The translations under genes were made by a program, and so were the position numbers. The notes beneath the pieces are model-generated. The model was not told where the DNA came from and searched no databases. It saw only the letters and a program-made list of their open reading frames with translations. A DNA stretch of 64,000 bases from the NCBI RefSeq assembly GCF_032062135.1, contig NC_092859.1, positions 108,320,012-108,384,011 on the forward strand, written 5' to 3'. Numbering within the stretch: the first letter of the stretch is position 1; each line of letters opens with the position of its first letter. The DNA is from Pyxicephalus adspersus. Taxonomy: Eukaryota > Chordata > Amphibia > Anura > Pyxicephalidae. Shown here one piece after another: positions 12,505 through 25,502 of this stretch.

Positions 12505-14585
12505 TCACGTTTGAGTAAACTTTTCTGCTTTGTCAGTTCCAGTGGTCATCATCTCTTTTCCATACAATATATATCTGTTACTCTCCTCAGCCACTGACTA
12601 ATGGTCAACAAGCTGTCCTGTTTGGTCCAGGTCGGTATGCATGCCTTTGCTGCATTGAACAAATGCTGCAGAAGTGACCATTTATATCCTTGACATGCTG
12701 GAAACATGGAGGATACCCAGCTCAGGTTTACCTTTTATATTGATACCCGTGAGTTTATGTGTTAAATCTGCCACACCTGTCCAGAAGGAGGCCAACAGTT
12801 GGCAATCCCAAAAAATATGTAGGAGTGTACATGGTGCTGCTCTACATCTCCAGCACATCATATCAGCATAGGGATATATGTTTGCTAGGTTAGTTTGCAT
12901 TCTGTAGCAGCAGGTTCATAATTTGTAGTTTATCTCTTGATATTTGTTGCTGATTGCTGCCTTATAGAGCATTTTGCTTTTCCATGAATGCCATGCCAAG
13001 GTCTTTCTCCCATTTTGTGATAGATTTTGGTGTGGTTTGTGTCTGTGTCACTAATAGGGTTTAGTATGCATTGGAGAGAGTTCCTGAACTGAGGCATACA
13101 GATTCTAGTGGTAGTAGAGGGCAGGTGAACTGGGTTGGTTGAGGGAACAACCTGAATAAGTAAGTTAGCTACATGCAGAGGGTGCAGTGGTATATGAGGC
13201 AGGGGCCTCATAGTTTTCATTGGAATCGATGAAATCATATCTTCCAACCGAACCCACAGCTTGGACTCCTTGTTTGTACACCAGTCTAACAATCTGGCCA
13301 GATTTACTGCCTGCTCGTACAGAACCGGGTCCAGGAATACTATTCCCCCTTTAGTTTTAGGGAGTCTGAGAGTTTTCATACTTATTCTAGGTGTGTCCAG
13401 ATACCAAATAAGTTTAACAAATTCAGATCTGAATTTAGACAGTAAATGCATTGGGATTCGTACTGGAACTGTTTGTAGCAAGCAGATAAAGAAGTTGTGG
13501 CATAACATTAATTTTTAGAATATTGCATCTACCAAACGAAGTAAAAGCCATTTATCGTCAACTTTGAAGATCTTTATGTATCTTCAGTGTGTGCTGTTTT
13601 GTGCTCTATGTTACCAATCTTGATACCCTGTACTTTCACATTGGAACAAATACAACATACGAGGGGTTCTAGTGTAAAAATCAACAATAGTGAGGAAAGA
13701 GGGCAGCCTTGTCTCATTTCGTTAGTCATGGGGAATGGCTTGATTAATTTGCCTTTGACCTTGACTTGAGCAGTCGGTGTAGAATACAGGATCTGTATCC
13801 AACTTTCAAACTGAGCGGGAAAGCCAATGTATTGTAAAGGCGTATGGCGATCCAATCCACCCGGTCAATTGCCTTCTCTGCGTCTATGATAGCATAAGCG
13901 GGATATTGTGAAAGTGGGAATAGTCTATAATGTTCAGTGCGTGCGTTAAATTGTCCCTGGCTTTTCATGATGAAAAAATAACACTATGATCGGGGCAGAT
14001 TAGATTATTCCAAATTGGTGTTAACCTGTGAGCTAAAATATTTGCAAAAAGGTTTAGGTCAAAGTTTAGCAGTGAAATTGGATGGTAACAGGTACAGGAT
14101 TGTGGATCTTTCTCTGGTTTCAGAAGAACTGTGTTTTGTGCCAATAATGTGTCCTTCAGGGGCAAGAGGCCCTGAGAAATTGACGTTATACGTATCAACT
14201 AATTTGTATCGACAATTTTTATAGTATGTCAATGTTAAGTCATCTGGTCCCGGTGCCTTGCAGGAGGTAGCACAAAATACGGCCAATTGTAGCTTGAGTA
14301 TCGCTTTATCCAAGATCCCCGCTGAGTTGGCTAGGATATTGGGTAGACCAGATTCTTTAAGATAATCCATGAGTCTAGTAGTGCTGCCACTAGGGCTAGA
14401 CATAGTGGTGTCATACCAGAGATTGTACAACTGTTTGTAAAACAAGTGAGTGTTTACTATATTTTTTGTGGCATGTAGTGTGGTCCCTGAAGGGTCCCTA
14501 ATACTGGGTATGTACATACACCCCTTCTTGGTACGCATAGGTCTGGCTAAGGTTGCTTGGTTAACTTCTAAAGAGACTGAATTAC
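12505..14585 (-). mobile_element. Tx1-like LINE ORF2 fragment (copy B), reverse orientation
   Basis: The minus strand reads successive ORF2 segments. From 14538 down: SCKAPGPDDLTLTYYKN (RT entry); 14198-13965 CYHPISLLNFDLNLFANI; 13920-13840 YAIIDAEKAIDRVDW (RT motif A); 13780-13650 MRQGCPLSSLLLIFTLEPL; 13508-12930 WYLDTPRISMKTLRLPKTKG; 12900-12682 MMCWRCRAAPCTLLHIFWDC; then a C-terminus near 12545-12650 with NAAKACIPTWTKQ. It is both 5'-truncated (near 14585) and without a visible poly(A), and has many frame breaks. It is independent of copy A. Confidence 0.88.
12545..14538 (-). pseudogene. LINE copy B ORF2 (reverse transcriptase and C-terminal cysteine region)
   Basis: A broken ORF2 spanning RT fingers, palm and thumb and the C-terminal CWRC...H...C zinc-knuckle-like region. 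Motif A keeps the catalytic Asp in DAEKAIDRVDW, with I replacing the usual F of A-F-D-R-V. The YADD/FADD box is not intact. At least five frame changes separate the pieces, so no product is possible. Confidence 0.82.
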
Positions 14586-16315
14586 TATTTAACTAAGGAT
14601 GCAATGATATATAGGAAATACATGTTATATAGGAAAAAAGAATAAATTAATGATGTAAGAAATTGTGACAATGCTAGCAGAATGCTTCCAGATTGCATTT
14701 CATGGGGACAAGTTATATAGTTAAAAAAAACTGCAATCTGGATCTGAAGAAAATTCTATTCTATTTTCTCATAGAATTAACCCTTTAATAAATCTATCTA
14801 CCGAAAAGTTCCTAATACTGTATTAGCTGTGGGCAAAGTAAAGAGAAGCAGAAAGAATGATGATTCAAGTATTTAGTTACCTAATAAAGCGGAGTGTAAT
14901 GTACAATATATTTACTGGGAAAAGCAGGTATCAGATCACACATTAGGAGGTGTGATATAAGGGTCTGTTTTCTGCTATTCTTGATAATCACAGCTTGCCT
15001 TTCTTAGTATACTTGAAGCACTGACAGGAGCAATGAAGGAGTTAGTTTTTACTCTGCAGCTTCCATCGCTGTAGCCCCAGCCCAGAAGTGTGAGAGAGCT
15101 TTATTTAGTTCTGAGTAACCCACATGAGTCACAGTCTGTTCACTGAATCTCAGAGCTGATTCCATCTTTAGCATTTAGGGTATAACACTATTAAATCCAC
15201 ACTCACAACTATTCTCATACCTTTTTCATTTCCAAACATGCCCCAGACTTATTATAATCACTGAACATTGCTTTCAAGAATAACTGTGACCTTATTTGTG
15301 CAATTACACTGACATATTAAGTACTATTTAAAACCGTACTCCAGGCAAAGAAAAAACACATTTTAATCCAGGAACGTATTCGTTAAAACATTATCGCACA
15401 TATGTTTAAAATAACTTTAGTATCAAAAACTTGAATCTGTAGCTTTGTGTTCCACACTGCACCCCAGGATTTATCTAGGAGATGGATTTATAGCACAGAA
15501 AGACGGTTAGGATTTGCTGGATTGTACATGCTATCAACATTAATACTGGGAGATTGCTAATAGAATTAGATAATAGGGTAACATAATGATTGGTTAATAT
15601 CAGTAGTGTTTTGCTCTTCCTATGCTGTCCAATCAACAATCAACTTGGGTTGGGTCAATGACCAAACTGTTTTCATTAAAATTAAGTAAAGCAAAATCTA
15701 CTCTTAGCTATGATCAAATAACAAATCTATGGCAGATAAAACACATGCGCACCTATTTCAGCTGTAATATTTAATCTTTACAATGAGAATTTTGTGACTG
15801 TAGTATTGAAATCCCTGAAAATAACGATCACTAAGGATACTTATCTATGTGCATCAGCTTTCTAAATTGGACCTAATTTATCATTTCCAAACTGTTTGGA
15901 TTTTTTTCTCTGTGGTTCACTGCTGTCAACCACCCAAAGCCCTGGTTATCATTGAAATTTATGAGAGCTGTTGATATACCTTTTTTTGAGTTTGATTGCA
16001 GATTACTAATCAACCGGGACTACTGCTTTTAATTTCTATGGAGGAGGACACAGTGGTATGTCTAATATGAAATTAGCCTGCAATATCAATTTAAATTTCG
16101 TGATCACTGGCAAATACCATATTTCCCTTTATAGCACTCCTCTGACCCAGTTGTCCCAGTCAAACAAATGTCAAAACTTAACTAACAACAAAATCTGATT
16201 CACATCAACCAAATCAATGTTATTTTAGGCTGAAATTATACATCAGGTCTTTCATACAATTATATCTAGATGGCATGATCTCAGCTAATTTAAAATTGTT
16301 ACATGCTCTCTAAAT
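14586..16315. other. Non-coding, no assignable feature
   Basis: AT-rich intronic or intergenic sequence. No ORF of note, no clear terminal repeats, no exon candidates. Confidence 0.5.
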
Positions 16316-16615
16316 CAGTGGTCACCAACCGGTGATCCGTGGCTGTGGCCAGTGCGCCCCTGAGCAGGGTCAGAAAAAGGAGCATCGGTCCACGTCCCCC
16401 GTACGGATCCCAGGCTCAAAGACTCTGGACACAACCCGCCCAATCTCCATCATAGACTCAGACTTGCGATGGGAAAATGGGTGGGTTCTGGCATCATGAT
16501 GTCACTAAAGGGGAGGTTTCTTCCCCTTTAAGTGACACCCAGTTTCCCAGCGCATGCGCAGTCCAGAGTCGGTAAATTTAATGGTCCACCGGTCCGAAAA
16601 GGTTGGCGACCACTG
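16316..16615. mobile_element. hAT-type non-autonomous element (300 bp)
   Basis: Starts cagtggtcaccaaccggtga and ends 'aaaaggttggcgaccactg', giving inverted termini of the hAT/Charlie style (CAGTGGT...). Flanks are ctctaaat on the left and ctctaaaa on the right, an 8-bp target duplication with one mismatch. The interior is GC-richer than its surroundings and non-coding. Confidence 0.88.
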
Positions 16616-18536
16616 CTCTAAAAGAGATGTAAGCTTGATACAAGAATGCAAATACATATATAGAATTGGCTTACTATTTATAATAATAATAAAATAACTC
16701 TCTCCCTTCACACATCTAAATCAGGAGCTACTTTTTAATTAAAAACACCTCTCCCTCATGTATACTACTAAATCATTGGAAAGCCATACTAGGTCATACC
16801 AACTTCCTAGCTTTAGCAAAGAGTATCTGAAGTTTTTAAGAGTCAATTTCTATCCTAATAAAAGCAATGGTAGAACTTATTAGAAAACATTCTTATATCA
16901 GCATTGGTCAAATACTCACCTAATGTACCCTTTATGACAAACTTCCGACCTCCAGTAAGCATAGTTAAAGAAATGTATAGTTTGTATTACTATTTAGTAA
17001 GTATTATTGCATATATAGGTCTAAACTCAACGTGTTATACTTATATTCCTGACTTCCAAATGAACAGGCTTATTTCAAAAATTCTCTCTGGAACTGCATT
17101 TAGGCTTTGCAATATGAATCACTTTCATATTATCTTGTACATATTCACACGTATCTGAAACATTTTGTACATTTTCACTGTTGGAAGTCACCTGCTAGTA
17201 GTCCTACACTGTAATTTATTTTCATCCAAAATTTTGGTTTAAGCAGAACCAGTACCCTTCATGCAGTTGTGTTTTAAAGAAGTCGCTGTTACCCATGGTG
17301 ATTATTAAAATGGATATTATAAATCACAGCAATATGATTTTTAGTTCCATATTCCCTGTGACTTAAAATTGTCCTTGACATTCACCTTTCATTTGTTGAC
17401 AGTTTTGACCCACATTATTCTGAGTTTCAAAGTTTATTTTAGTTTTCTGGTTTCAAACAAACATTCATAACTGATGGGGAAAATCAATCAAAATCAATGG
17501 ATGTATAAGAAAAGACATTTTCCGCAATGGTCGTATTTTATTGTACACTGTATGGTCAACATTTCCCAACTCTCAGGTAAACACCTTGCTGTTGGATTAT
17601 AGATATTAAACTACTGGTGACATTATTATTAGTACTTTTATTATTGTCATTGCAATGTTCAGTGATGCCCCAATATATAAACAGTTAGGTATATTGTATT
17701 AACTGTTCACAAAATCACAGTAGCTGAAGAATATGCAAAGATAATTATAGTGGAAGCAGAATTATCCCAGCAATCTCAGGGAGACATTTCTTATTCCACC
17801 CGAACATTCATTTCCTCTGTTTTCTACGGAAAACTATAAAAAAGAATAATGTGACTGTGATAAAAATTATGTAAATAGGTGAAATGCGAATTGCACTGAA
17901 TAATTAAATCAACAGGACAGGAAGGAAAAATGATGAGAAAAAAGTTAATTTAGAAAAAAAAAATGTTACCAAAATCAAAAATAGGCAACCCTCCTTTCTG
18001 CAGTTAGTGAATGATTGTGGCATTGCTTTAGGTCAATACCAACAAAACATAACGACATCCTTAATGGACAACTGCACCTCTGGCACAATTGTCCTTTATT
18101 CAATTTCTCTGCATTGCAGCTTGCTAGCTCAAATGCATAATTTCTTCTCGTCCCAGCAATTTTTGTTGTGTGGTCCTACCAAGCACTCCCCAACAAAAAC
18201 ATATTTTTGAATGTGCAATTAATTTTTTTGGCTATCTGTACTTAGCTGGAATTCAGGAGGCCACTATAAGTGATGCTTAGCTGAAGAAATACTTAGGGCC
18301 GTGACATGTATGTATGCATAGAGGAGGACACAAACATCACTGGAGAGGTTGTACATTGTTGGATATGGCCACACAACAAAGGTTGCTGAATTAGGGAGTA
18401 AGGTATGTATTTAAACTGGTTGTCTGCACTCAGGGAGATTATTAAAGGACACTTTACTGAAATGTGTTCAGTGTAAATGTAACCAGGTCTGCAATAGGTT
18501 TATTTTCAAGGAGATTTAAATGATTTAGCACTCAAT
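16616..18536. other. Non-coding, no assignable feature
   Basis: AT-rich. Short frames at 16904-17158 and 18007-18210 lack motifs. No element ends were recognised. Confidence 0.5.
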
Positions 18537-18760
18537 GGGCCTGCTTTATTAAGGCTCTCCAAGACTGGAGAGAATACATTTTCACCAGTGAAGCTGGGTG
18601 GTCCAGCAAACCTGGAATGGATTTCTTAAAACTAATTTGCTATTTGTTAGCAAATGTTTTCAATCCTGGACCAGATCCATTCCAGGTGTTCTGGGTCACC
18701 CAGCTTCACTGAATAAAGTGTATCTTCTCCAGCCTTGGAGAGCCTTAATAAATCAGACCC
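18537..18760. mobile_element. Fold-back MITE, copy 2
   Basis: Begins gggcctgctttattaagg and ends with its complement 'cttaataaatcagaccc'. Inner arms 'gtgaagctgggtggtccagc' and 'ggtcacccagcttcac' pair. Flanked by aat on both sides (caat / aatg), consistent with a 3-bp target duplication. It has little decay and no ORF. Confidence 0.9.
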
Positions 18761-19477
18761 AATGAACCAGCCTCTCTAAATCGAAAAACAAGAAAATGTG
18801 ACCCTGGAAATTCCTTGGCAAGCAATGGCAAGCTCTAACCCCTCTCTAAAACTAAAGGTATAGACTGACTGGATTTGCTGCAAACTTTAATTCAACAACA
18901 GGTAGCACTGCAGGAAAACTCAGAATCTGTAGCTTCCGGGTTCCTAGGAAATGATAAGCACTTATTAGCAGTATACACATACAAAAGTCTAGGATGTGGT
19001 TCTCAAATATTGAAATTCCAATTAAATTTTAATTTTAAAACCCTCACTTTATTTACAAAAAAGATATTTTATGTAGATTGCATCATGCTAGGTACTCTGT
19101 ACATTAAAAATTAATAAAGTCAAACATAACATTACAATCTATAAAGCTAACATATAACACAGCAATAGTACAGCAATACAGCAGTTTAGCCAGCATGTAT
19201 AATGAAAACTCTTCTGAATAAGAACCTGCCTACTCTTTACATGTGCAGCTTGGGTCTGACTTACTTCCATCATGGGAGTACTTTGGTAATCAAGCACACC
19301 TAAAATACATTTTATTAAAAAATTGTAATAAATCATGGTCTTTACTGTGTGTGCATGCACGTGATTGTTACTGCACAACTGCAATGTTATTTAACTTTCA
19401 ATAATTCTTACTTATTTTCTCTGACTTGGTCAAAGATTGAAATCATGTGCTACCTAATAGCAAACAGGTTTGAAGAA

Positions 19478-19545
19478 ATCCAATTCAGGTTTGCTGAATC
19501 ACCTTAGTTCACCCAGTCCTGAAGAACATTAGTAAATCGTGCCCA
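19478..19545. repeat. Degenerate half of a fold-back MITE
   Basis: 'caattcaggtttgctgaatc' followed by 'acccagtcctgaagaac' and 'agtaaatc' is recognisable as one arm of the same family as 18537-18760, with the other arm missing. Confidence 0.6.
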
Positions 19546-20927
19546 CTGTGTTCTCTATGTTCTAATGACTATATATATGTGCTGTTACTCATGGCAATGT
19601 GCTACAAATGTTATTTTCTTACCAGCTTTAACACCACTTTGGGATATTCACAGTCTTTCCTATGGCATGGCTGTCTTGAGAAAAATAATTCTTATGTGTA
19701 TAGGCACTGTTAGTCATCATTGGCCATATTCTGTAGTTCTGTTCTACAGTCATAAGGTGAAGATTTCATGTAAAAGTAATCTTCAATGTGTCGTTTTTTT
19801 AACCCGTTGGGCCAGTTCTTGTTAGTCAGCAAATACATACATCAGACAACAGGTTTGTGTTAAATTCCTCTCTAGTGAAGTTAACAGTGATCACAGAAAT
19901 TAAATAAAATTAAATTGTCAAGAAATGTCAATAAAACAGCCAAGCTTTTTTTTTCATGTGCACACACCTAGGGTGGACCGCTCCTTATTTGTGGTCATTA
20001 GTGTAACTAACTCAGACAAAATCACTGTAGAAGAGCAATGTGACAAGTATTTTATGAAAGAACAAGACGTGCCATGCCCAATAAAAGCACATTACTTCAC
20101 AACGTGACACAACAAGAATGACAAACACACAATGATGTCAGAGGTTTTATTGACCATGTCTCCTTCCTTATAAATATGTTTATACCATTTGAATTGAATT
20201 CTTTGTAGAAATGGTTACATATTTTGTTTTGTTTGTTTGATTGAGGGTAAACTTTAGGAAAAATTAGTTAAATCCACAACCAAAATGCTGATAATTGTGC
20301 AGTTTTCACTGCCAAAATATCTGTAGTCCCCTTTAGTCAACCTTGAGATCTTGTCAGATCTGCTAGGTTACGTGGCCAGGTTCTTGACCTCCAGCGCCAT
20401 CTTGTCTATAGGTAAACTGTATACCTGCATTAGGCCACCACCACATGGAGTTATAGTAATAAAAGAATCTGTTCTTTTTTGGTTGCTACCAGTGGGGATG
20501 GGCAACAAGATCAGAGTGTAACAGCTTATGTCAGTCCAACCCCAGGAACTTCCAGGATTCTATTGTCTACACTCCAGTACACTATTGCAGCATGTACTAT
20601 ATTAGTGTTGATATATGGCATATTGCCCCCCTCTGAAAGTGAAATCTATTGAGCAGATAGTAAGAATATAGAATGTTCATGGGGTATAGGATGATCAGAA
20701 CCACTGGGTATGAGCTGCTTGGAGAATTAATATGTGCTGGGGTGATTGTCTATGTATTATTATGGGGAGATAAATGTACACTGGACAGATTGGTACTGTT
20801 GGTGGTGTATATAATGTTAAGAAGGATGATGGCAAGAGGTGTATACATTCTGAAAAGGGGTTGGGTGAGGGTATTGCTGCAAGGAGGAGTAAAAAAGGGG
20901 GAAGGGGGAGGGATTGAGAAACTATAA

Positions 20928-22580
20928 CCTACACTGCAAACTCTCTTTTTGCTCCAAAAATGACTTTTTATTTAATGCTTTTTTTTCGGCTGGCCCAACT
21001 GAAAGTGCAAACTTTGAAACATCCAGGCTAGCTGGTGGGGGACCAAGCACCAACTAGGGATCTACCCCCCCCCCCCCCCCCCCCTTGTTACTCTTCTACA
21101 GGGCTAGATCACACAGAAATAACTAACCGCCCCCACTGGAATCAGCCCGATCACAACACGGGCGCTACCAGCAGGATGGGAGTTCCCCTGACTACACAGG
21201 GAATCCCAGACCTCACCAGATTGGGCACAGTGTGAGCGGATCCCGCTCAAGCTGCGCCCAGTCATCATGTACACGGAGCCCGTACTCTAAACGGACTCCG
21301 TACAACCCCAACACCCTTATTTGGCGGGCTTTCCCATCAAAGCAGCCTCCGGCTGTTACACGGGAACGCAGACTTCATTTTGTTTCTCTCAAAATACAGA
21401 ACGCAAAGGTAAACTTGTTTATATTTTATGACCCTTTTTATATACCATCCTTAACTTACATCCTCTAATGTATTATCGTTATCAATCTTTCATAGGCATT
21501 CTTCCATAGTCTTTCCCTTACAAAGATAATCATCAAGGTAAAGAAAATATTTTCTTTATAATTTATGGTTTCACATAAAAAAACCCACATATGGTAATTT
21601 CTTTTAATATTTTACTTATAGGTGTTTCCCCTCAATACTGGATACTCCTTATATCCTTAGTATTATATCTCTACCTTTTACGTAGGATCTTTTTTCACTT
21701 AATTGCAAATATTATTAACATTACCTTTACTAATGTACACTTCAACTACAGAAACCTATGCCACTTATAAACTTGCTCTATAAAAGCAAAGGTTTCACAT
21801 AAGGCAAAAGATCCCCAACCCATAAGACTCCATATGGAAACAGCATTCTGGAATTGGAATTAAGCTACTGTTACCTTAAGCCTCTTTATTCCAAAAGTAA
21901 GTTATACGACCAGTCTTATTTATTAGCCCTGTATACTCCCCAATCCAAATGATACTAACAATTCACTATTTTCCATGTATAAGGTACACACAGTCCGTTC
22001 CTTGGTGACACCAGCCTTTCACATTCCTTCCCGAACGTACTAATATATTAACCTCTCAACATCACATTAAGTGTGACCAAACAATAATTATTCCTTCCCT
22101 AAAATAAACATAAATCTCATATACCGAGTAGAATAAATACATGTACCACCCTAACTACAATATTTAGTAATATACACAACATAACTGAATATTACTTCTA
22201 CATGACTATATACACATTACTGGAGCTTTTATACCATGACTAGATGTTATTTACATGTGACTGCATATACTACTGTTATGTATATAATAATCATTGCATA
22301 AGTTTACAAATATCTTCACCACTGTTTTAAGTATATGTTTACTCATCTTGAACATACTTAGATAACTGCTATAACCAAACCCCTGAAGAAGCCAAGTTGG
22401 CGAAGCGCGTTGGGTAAACACACTACACGGTTATATACAAGATTGCGACAAGCAACAAATACAGCTGCAAGCTAGACAAGCATCTATCCAGCAAGTGAGC
22501 CTGTATCAATATTTACGTTGGCGTGCTCGGTCTAGTATCTCATGACCCAGAATACCCTGATGAAGCAATCAGGGGTGTAC
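20928..22580. other. Unassigned block with GC-rich core, C20 tract and hairpins
   Basis: 21035-21410 is notably GC-richer than its surroundings and includes 20 consecutive C at 21065-21084. Downstream is an AT-rich segment. At 22383-22417 the phrase 'ctgaagaagccaagttggcg' plus 'aagcgcgttggg' resembles a motif seen in frog retroelement terminal repeats, and 22555-22574 forms a perfect 7-bp hairpin. I suspect one inserted element of ~1.6 kb but cannot place its ends or class. Confidence 0.35.
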
Positions 22581-23887
22581 TATACTGTGTGTGTACTATG
22601 ACAACACTGATAGATGTTTTCAAAACTGTAAGGTGCATACCATTTAATTATATAAAAAATACTTTGCCAATTTAATAACCTCTCCTGTGGTTCCTTTAAC
22701 CTATACTCTATTTTTTTAAAGCTTTGAAACAAATTAGGTTTCTTCTCTACAAAGAGATACAAATGTTATCTTGATGATATACAAGTGGTATTTGCCACAT
22801 TTAAGAATACTATAAACTGTTATATTGCCAAAACAAACACTTGGAATGTTGGACAGAGATTTTCCAACTTGTTGAAAATCCTTAGAGAAACTTTTATTCT
22901 CTTCAAAAAGAGGGGAAATAGTAAACTGTGTAATCCCACTTAAATCTATATAAAAGGTTAAATGAATACTTGTCCTGGTGCAATGAAGAACATGGTAATT
23001 ACCTATTTTATGTAAGGATATATTCATTTAGGATTACAGTAGCATCAGCATGTCAACTAGCTAAATACTCACTTTGGGTTCAATGAATGGGTTCATAAAC
23101 CCAAAGAGAATAAATCACTTACATATACCTTCAGTATGTTTAGAAAGTTGAGTACTATAGTGGGTTTTGGCCAACCATATGCAGATGACCTAAAGAAAAC
23201 AACTTAATATAGAAGTAGCATCAGCCCATGTCTTCTAGATAAATACCCCACTCTTCCCTACAGCCAAATAAATACATATCATTCTCTTGAATATAGGATC
23301 ACGTTCCTTTACATTAGTTGAAGCCTTCAAAAAAAGGTAAGAGCTTTATTTTATCCAAAGACATTTCTGTGCACTTATATAACATGCTATGATGTATTCT
23401 GAGCCTTTATGTCATTCCCAGCTCATTGTGTTTGTTTAATACAGTAGCTGTGAACGAGATATACCAGCAAGCTCAAACATGATATGCTGCTATTGTGGAA
23501 CCATTTGGGAAATGCCAGGGGCATAACTACCAGATCTCTTTCACAAATTAAAAATGCGCTAATGTTTGTAGCTCTTATTATAATTGTTTTCAAAGTATTT
23601 AGGACTTGTTGTATGCCATGTTTTTACAAGGTATGGATGAGCTCACTGTAAAAACATTCTTTTTGGTGCTCAAAACAGGATAAAGGATTATAAGTTATTA
23701 GAACTGGTGTAAAGATATAAAATGTGTTTCATTATGTCATTTGCAATTATCTTTTTTTTTTTTTTTTTTAAATAGCAGATTAAGGAAACGACAGGCAAAA
23801 ACAATAATGGCATTTAACAATAATGTCTGTGAAGAAGGTTCTTATTTATCCAGGTCGTTGTATATCTACTAGTAGTTAGTCACATTT
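22581..23887. other. Non-coding, no assignable feature
   Basis: AT-rich, with a poly(T) run near 23753-23769. No element ends or exons recognised. Confidence 0.5.
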
Positions 23888-23996
23888 AACTGGAATCATT
23901 CTTGTAATGTAGAATACATTGCAAAGCTTTCCAAGCGCCTTCAAGCACCTTGACAGGTTGTGAAACGTCTTCAACATTACAAGAATGAGTCCAGTT
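23888..23996. repeat. Inverted repeat, 23-bp arms, 63-nt loop
   Basis: Arms 23888-23910 (aactggaatcattcttgtaa + tgt) and 23974-23996 are complementary at 22 of 23 positions. The loop includes 'gttgtgaaacgtcttcaac', which resembles a dispersed vertebrate repeat motif. Class unknown. Confidence 0.65.
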
Positions 23997-24149
23997 GGAT
24001 TTCACTACTACTTGATAATTGAAAAACATCCTTAAAAGTGTGGCAAACATAAAGAACTGGTGAAATAAATATTTGGTGTGACCACTCCTGCAGCAATTAT
24101 TTAACAATTCTGCATCCCCCCCCCCGGCATTGGTCAACAACAACTTATG

Positions 24150-25347
24150 CCATGGCATCGGGATTCTCATTCTTAAATTCTTAGATAGTGGTCAACTACT
24201 TTCCGTACCTGCCCTGCAACTCTTTACAGTACGTAGAATGACACCCTGGTTTCAATACCACTATCTTTCCCCCTATCTCTCCACACTCGGCGATCTACAT
24301 ATACTAACCAGGGACCACACTGACTTCTCAATCAACAGCGAAGTCCCCAGAACGTGGTTTCTTTTCTCTATAATTTTCTTTTAGAGAATAATTCTCCTAA
24401 TCCACTCTTATATGTCAGACGATGGGAACCTGAGCTACCCATTACTCAATCTCCTGAAGATTGAGAAAAATCCATTATGTTAACACATAAAATAGCTCAA
24501 GCGTTAAAGTTATTCCTAGGTGGTATCATTGCCCTGATGATATTTACAGATTCACTTCAGATTCCTGTGACCTCTGCCGAGGATGTCAGGCATATTGAGG
24601 TACTATGCTTCACATTTGGTGGGACTGTTCGGCCATCAACAAATTTTGGAACAAGGTTCTTTAATTCTGTAATACATATGGGGTACGTATGTGACGTTTC
24701 TTTCTATGCTCCCGGGTTCCCTAAAATCTATTAAGAGAAGGTGTACTCTGGTACTTTTTGACTTCAGCGTGAATGGTTTATTCTCATGTATTGGCGCACA
24801 TCCTCCCCTCCTTCTATCCAAGAATGGGGTCTTTCAGTTTCAGTATATGGAACAGTTAGTGGCTGATGAGGAAAATCAATCTGAACAGTATATTTTGACA
24901 TATTTACTTGAATAGCCCCCCACAATCTAATGTACATGGTGTTAATGTCATTAATATTGACAATATTATGGGCGGATTTATTCTTGACCTCCCTGACAGT
25001 TCTATTTTGCTCTATTTGTACTTTACCTTATTTACCTTGTAACCATCAGTATTATTAGCAAATATGGTCTCTTTTTATTACTATAGTGGATGCAAATTCT
25101 TCTGCAATCTGCTTCACATAATCACCACCCTGCCAGTCTTTTGAGGTTGCCGGGCTAAGGGGTTATAGTGGGCTATCCTCCTGTATTGTTTACCATTCAG
25201 AGCTATATATTTATTTGATTAATGTTGACTTGTTTTATACATGTGTGTATATTTGCACTTTACTTCACATTTCCCTGTTTTCTTGTTCTGTATCTTTTGT
25301 AAAATACTTAAAAAATGTAATGAACAGATTGAAACAAACCAAAAAAG
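24150..25347 (+). mobile_element. Tx1-like LINE 3' fragment (copy C)
   Basis: Plus-strand pieces of an ORF2 C-terminal region: RRMTPWFQYHYLSPYLSTLG, DLHILTRDHTDF, later PGFPKIY and MEQLVADEENQSEQY. A 3' UTR follows ending 'gattgaaacaaaccaaaaaa', similar to the end of copy A. The copy is 5'-truncated at about 24150, right after a C10 run. 5' truncation is usual for LINEs. Many frame breaks are present. Confidence 0.78.
24157..24915 (+). pseudogene. LINE copy C ORF2, C-terminal remnant
   Basis: Shifted frames encode the last part of a Tx1-type ORF2 with the FQYHYLSPYLSTLGDLHIL block and the terminal VYMEQLVADEENQSEQY block. The intervening CWRC-type cysteine region is scrambled (PVTSAEDVRHIE is all that remains). 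Non-functional. Confidence 0.7.
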
Positions 25348-25502
25348 CAGCATTTTTTTCATTAAACTTGCCAGGGCTTTTTGAACTGGTATGTTGCTCC
25401 AGGCATCCTGGAGAACTTATAACAGTCATACTGCAGACTTTGGCTTTAATAGTAGCTTTTGTCTCTGCAAATAATTTCACGCTGGCTCAGTGCTTAGTTT
25501 AA

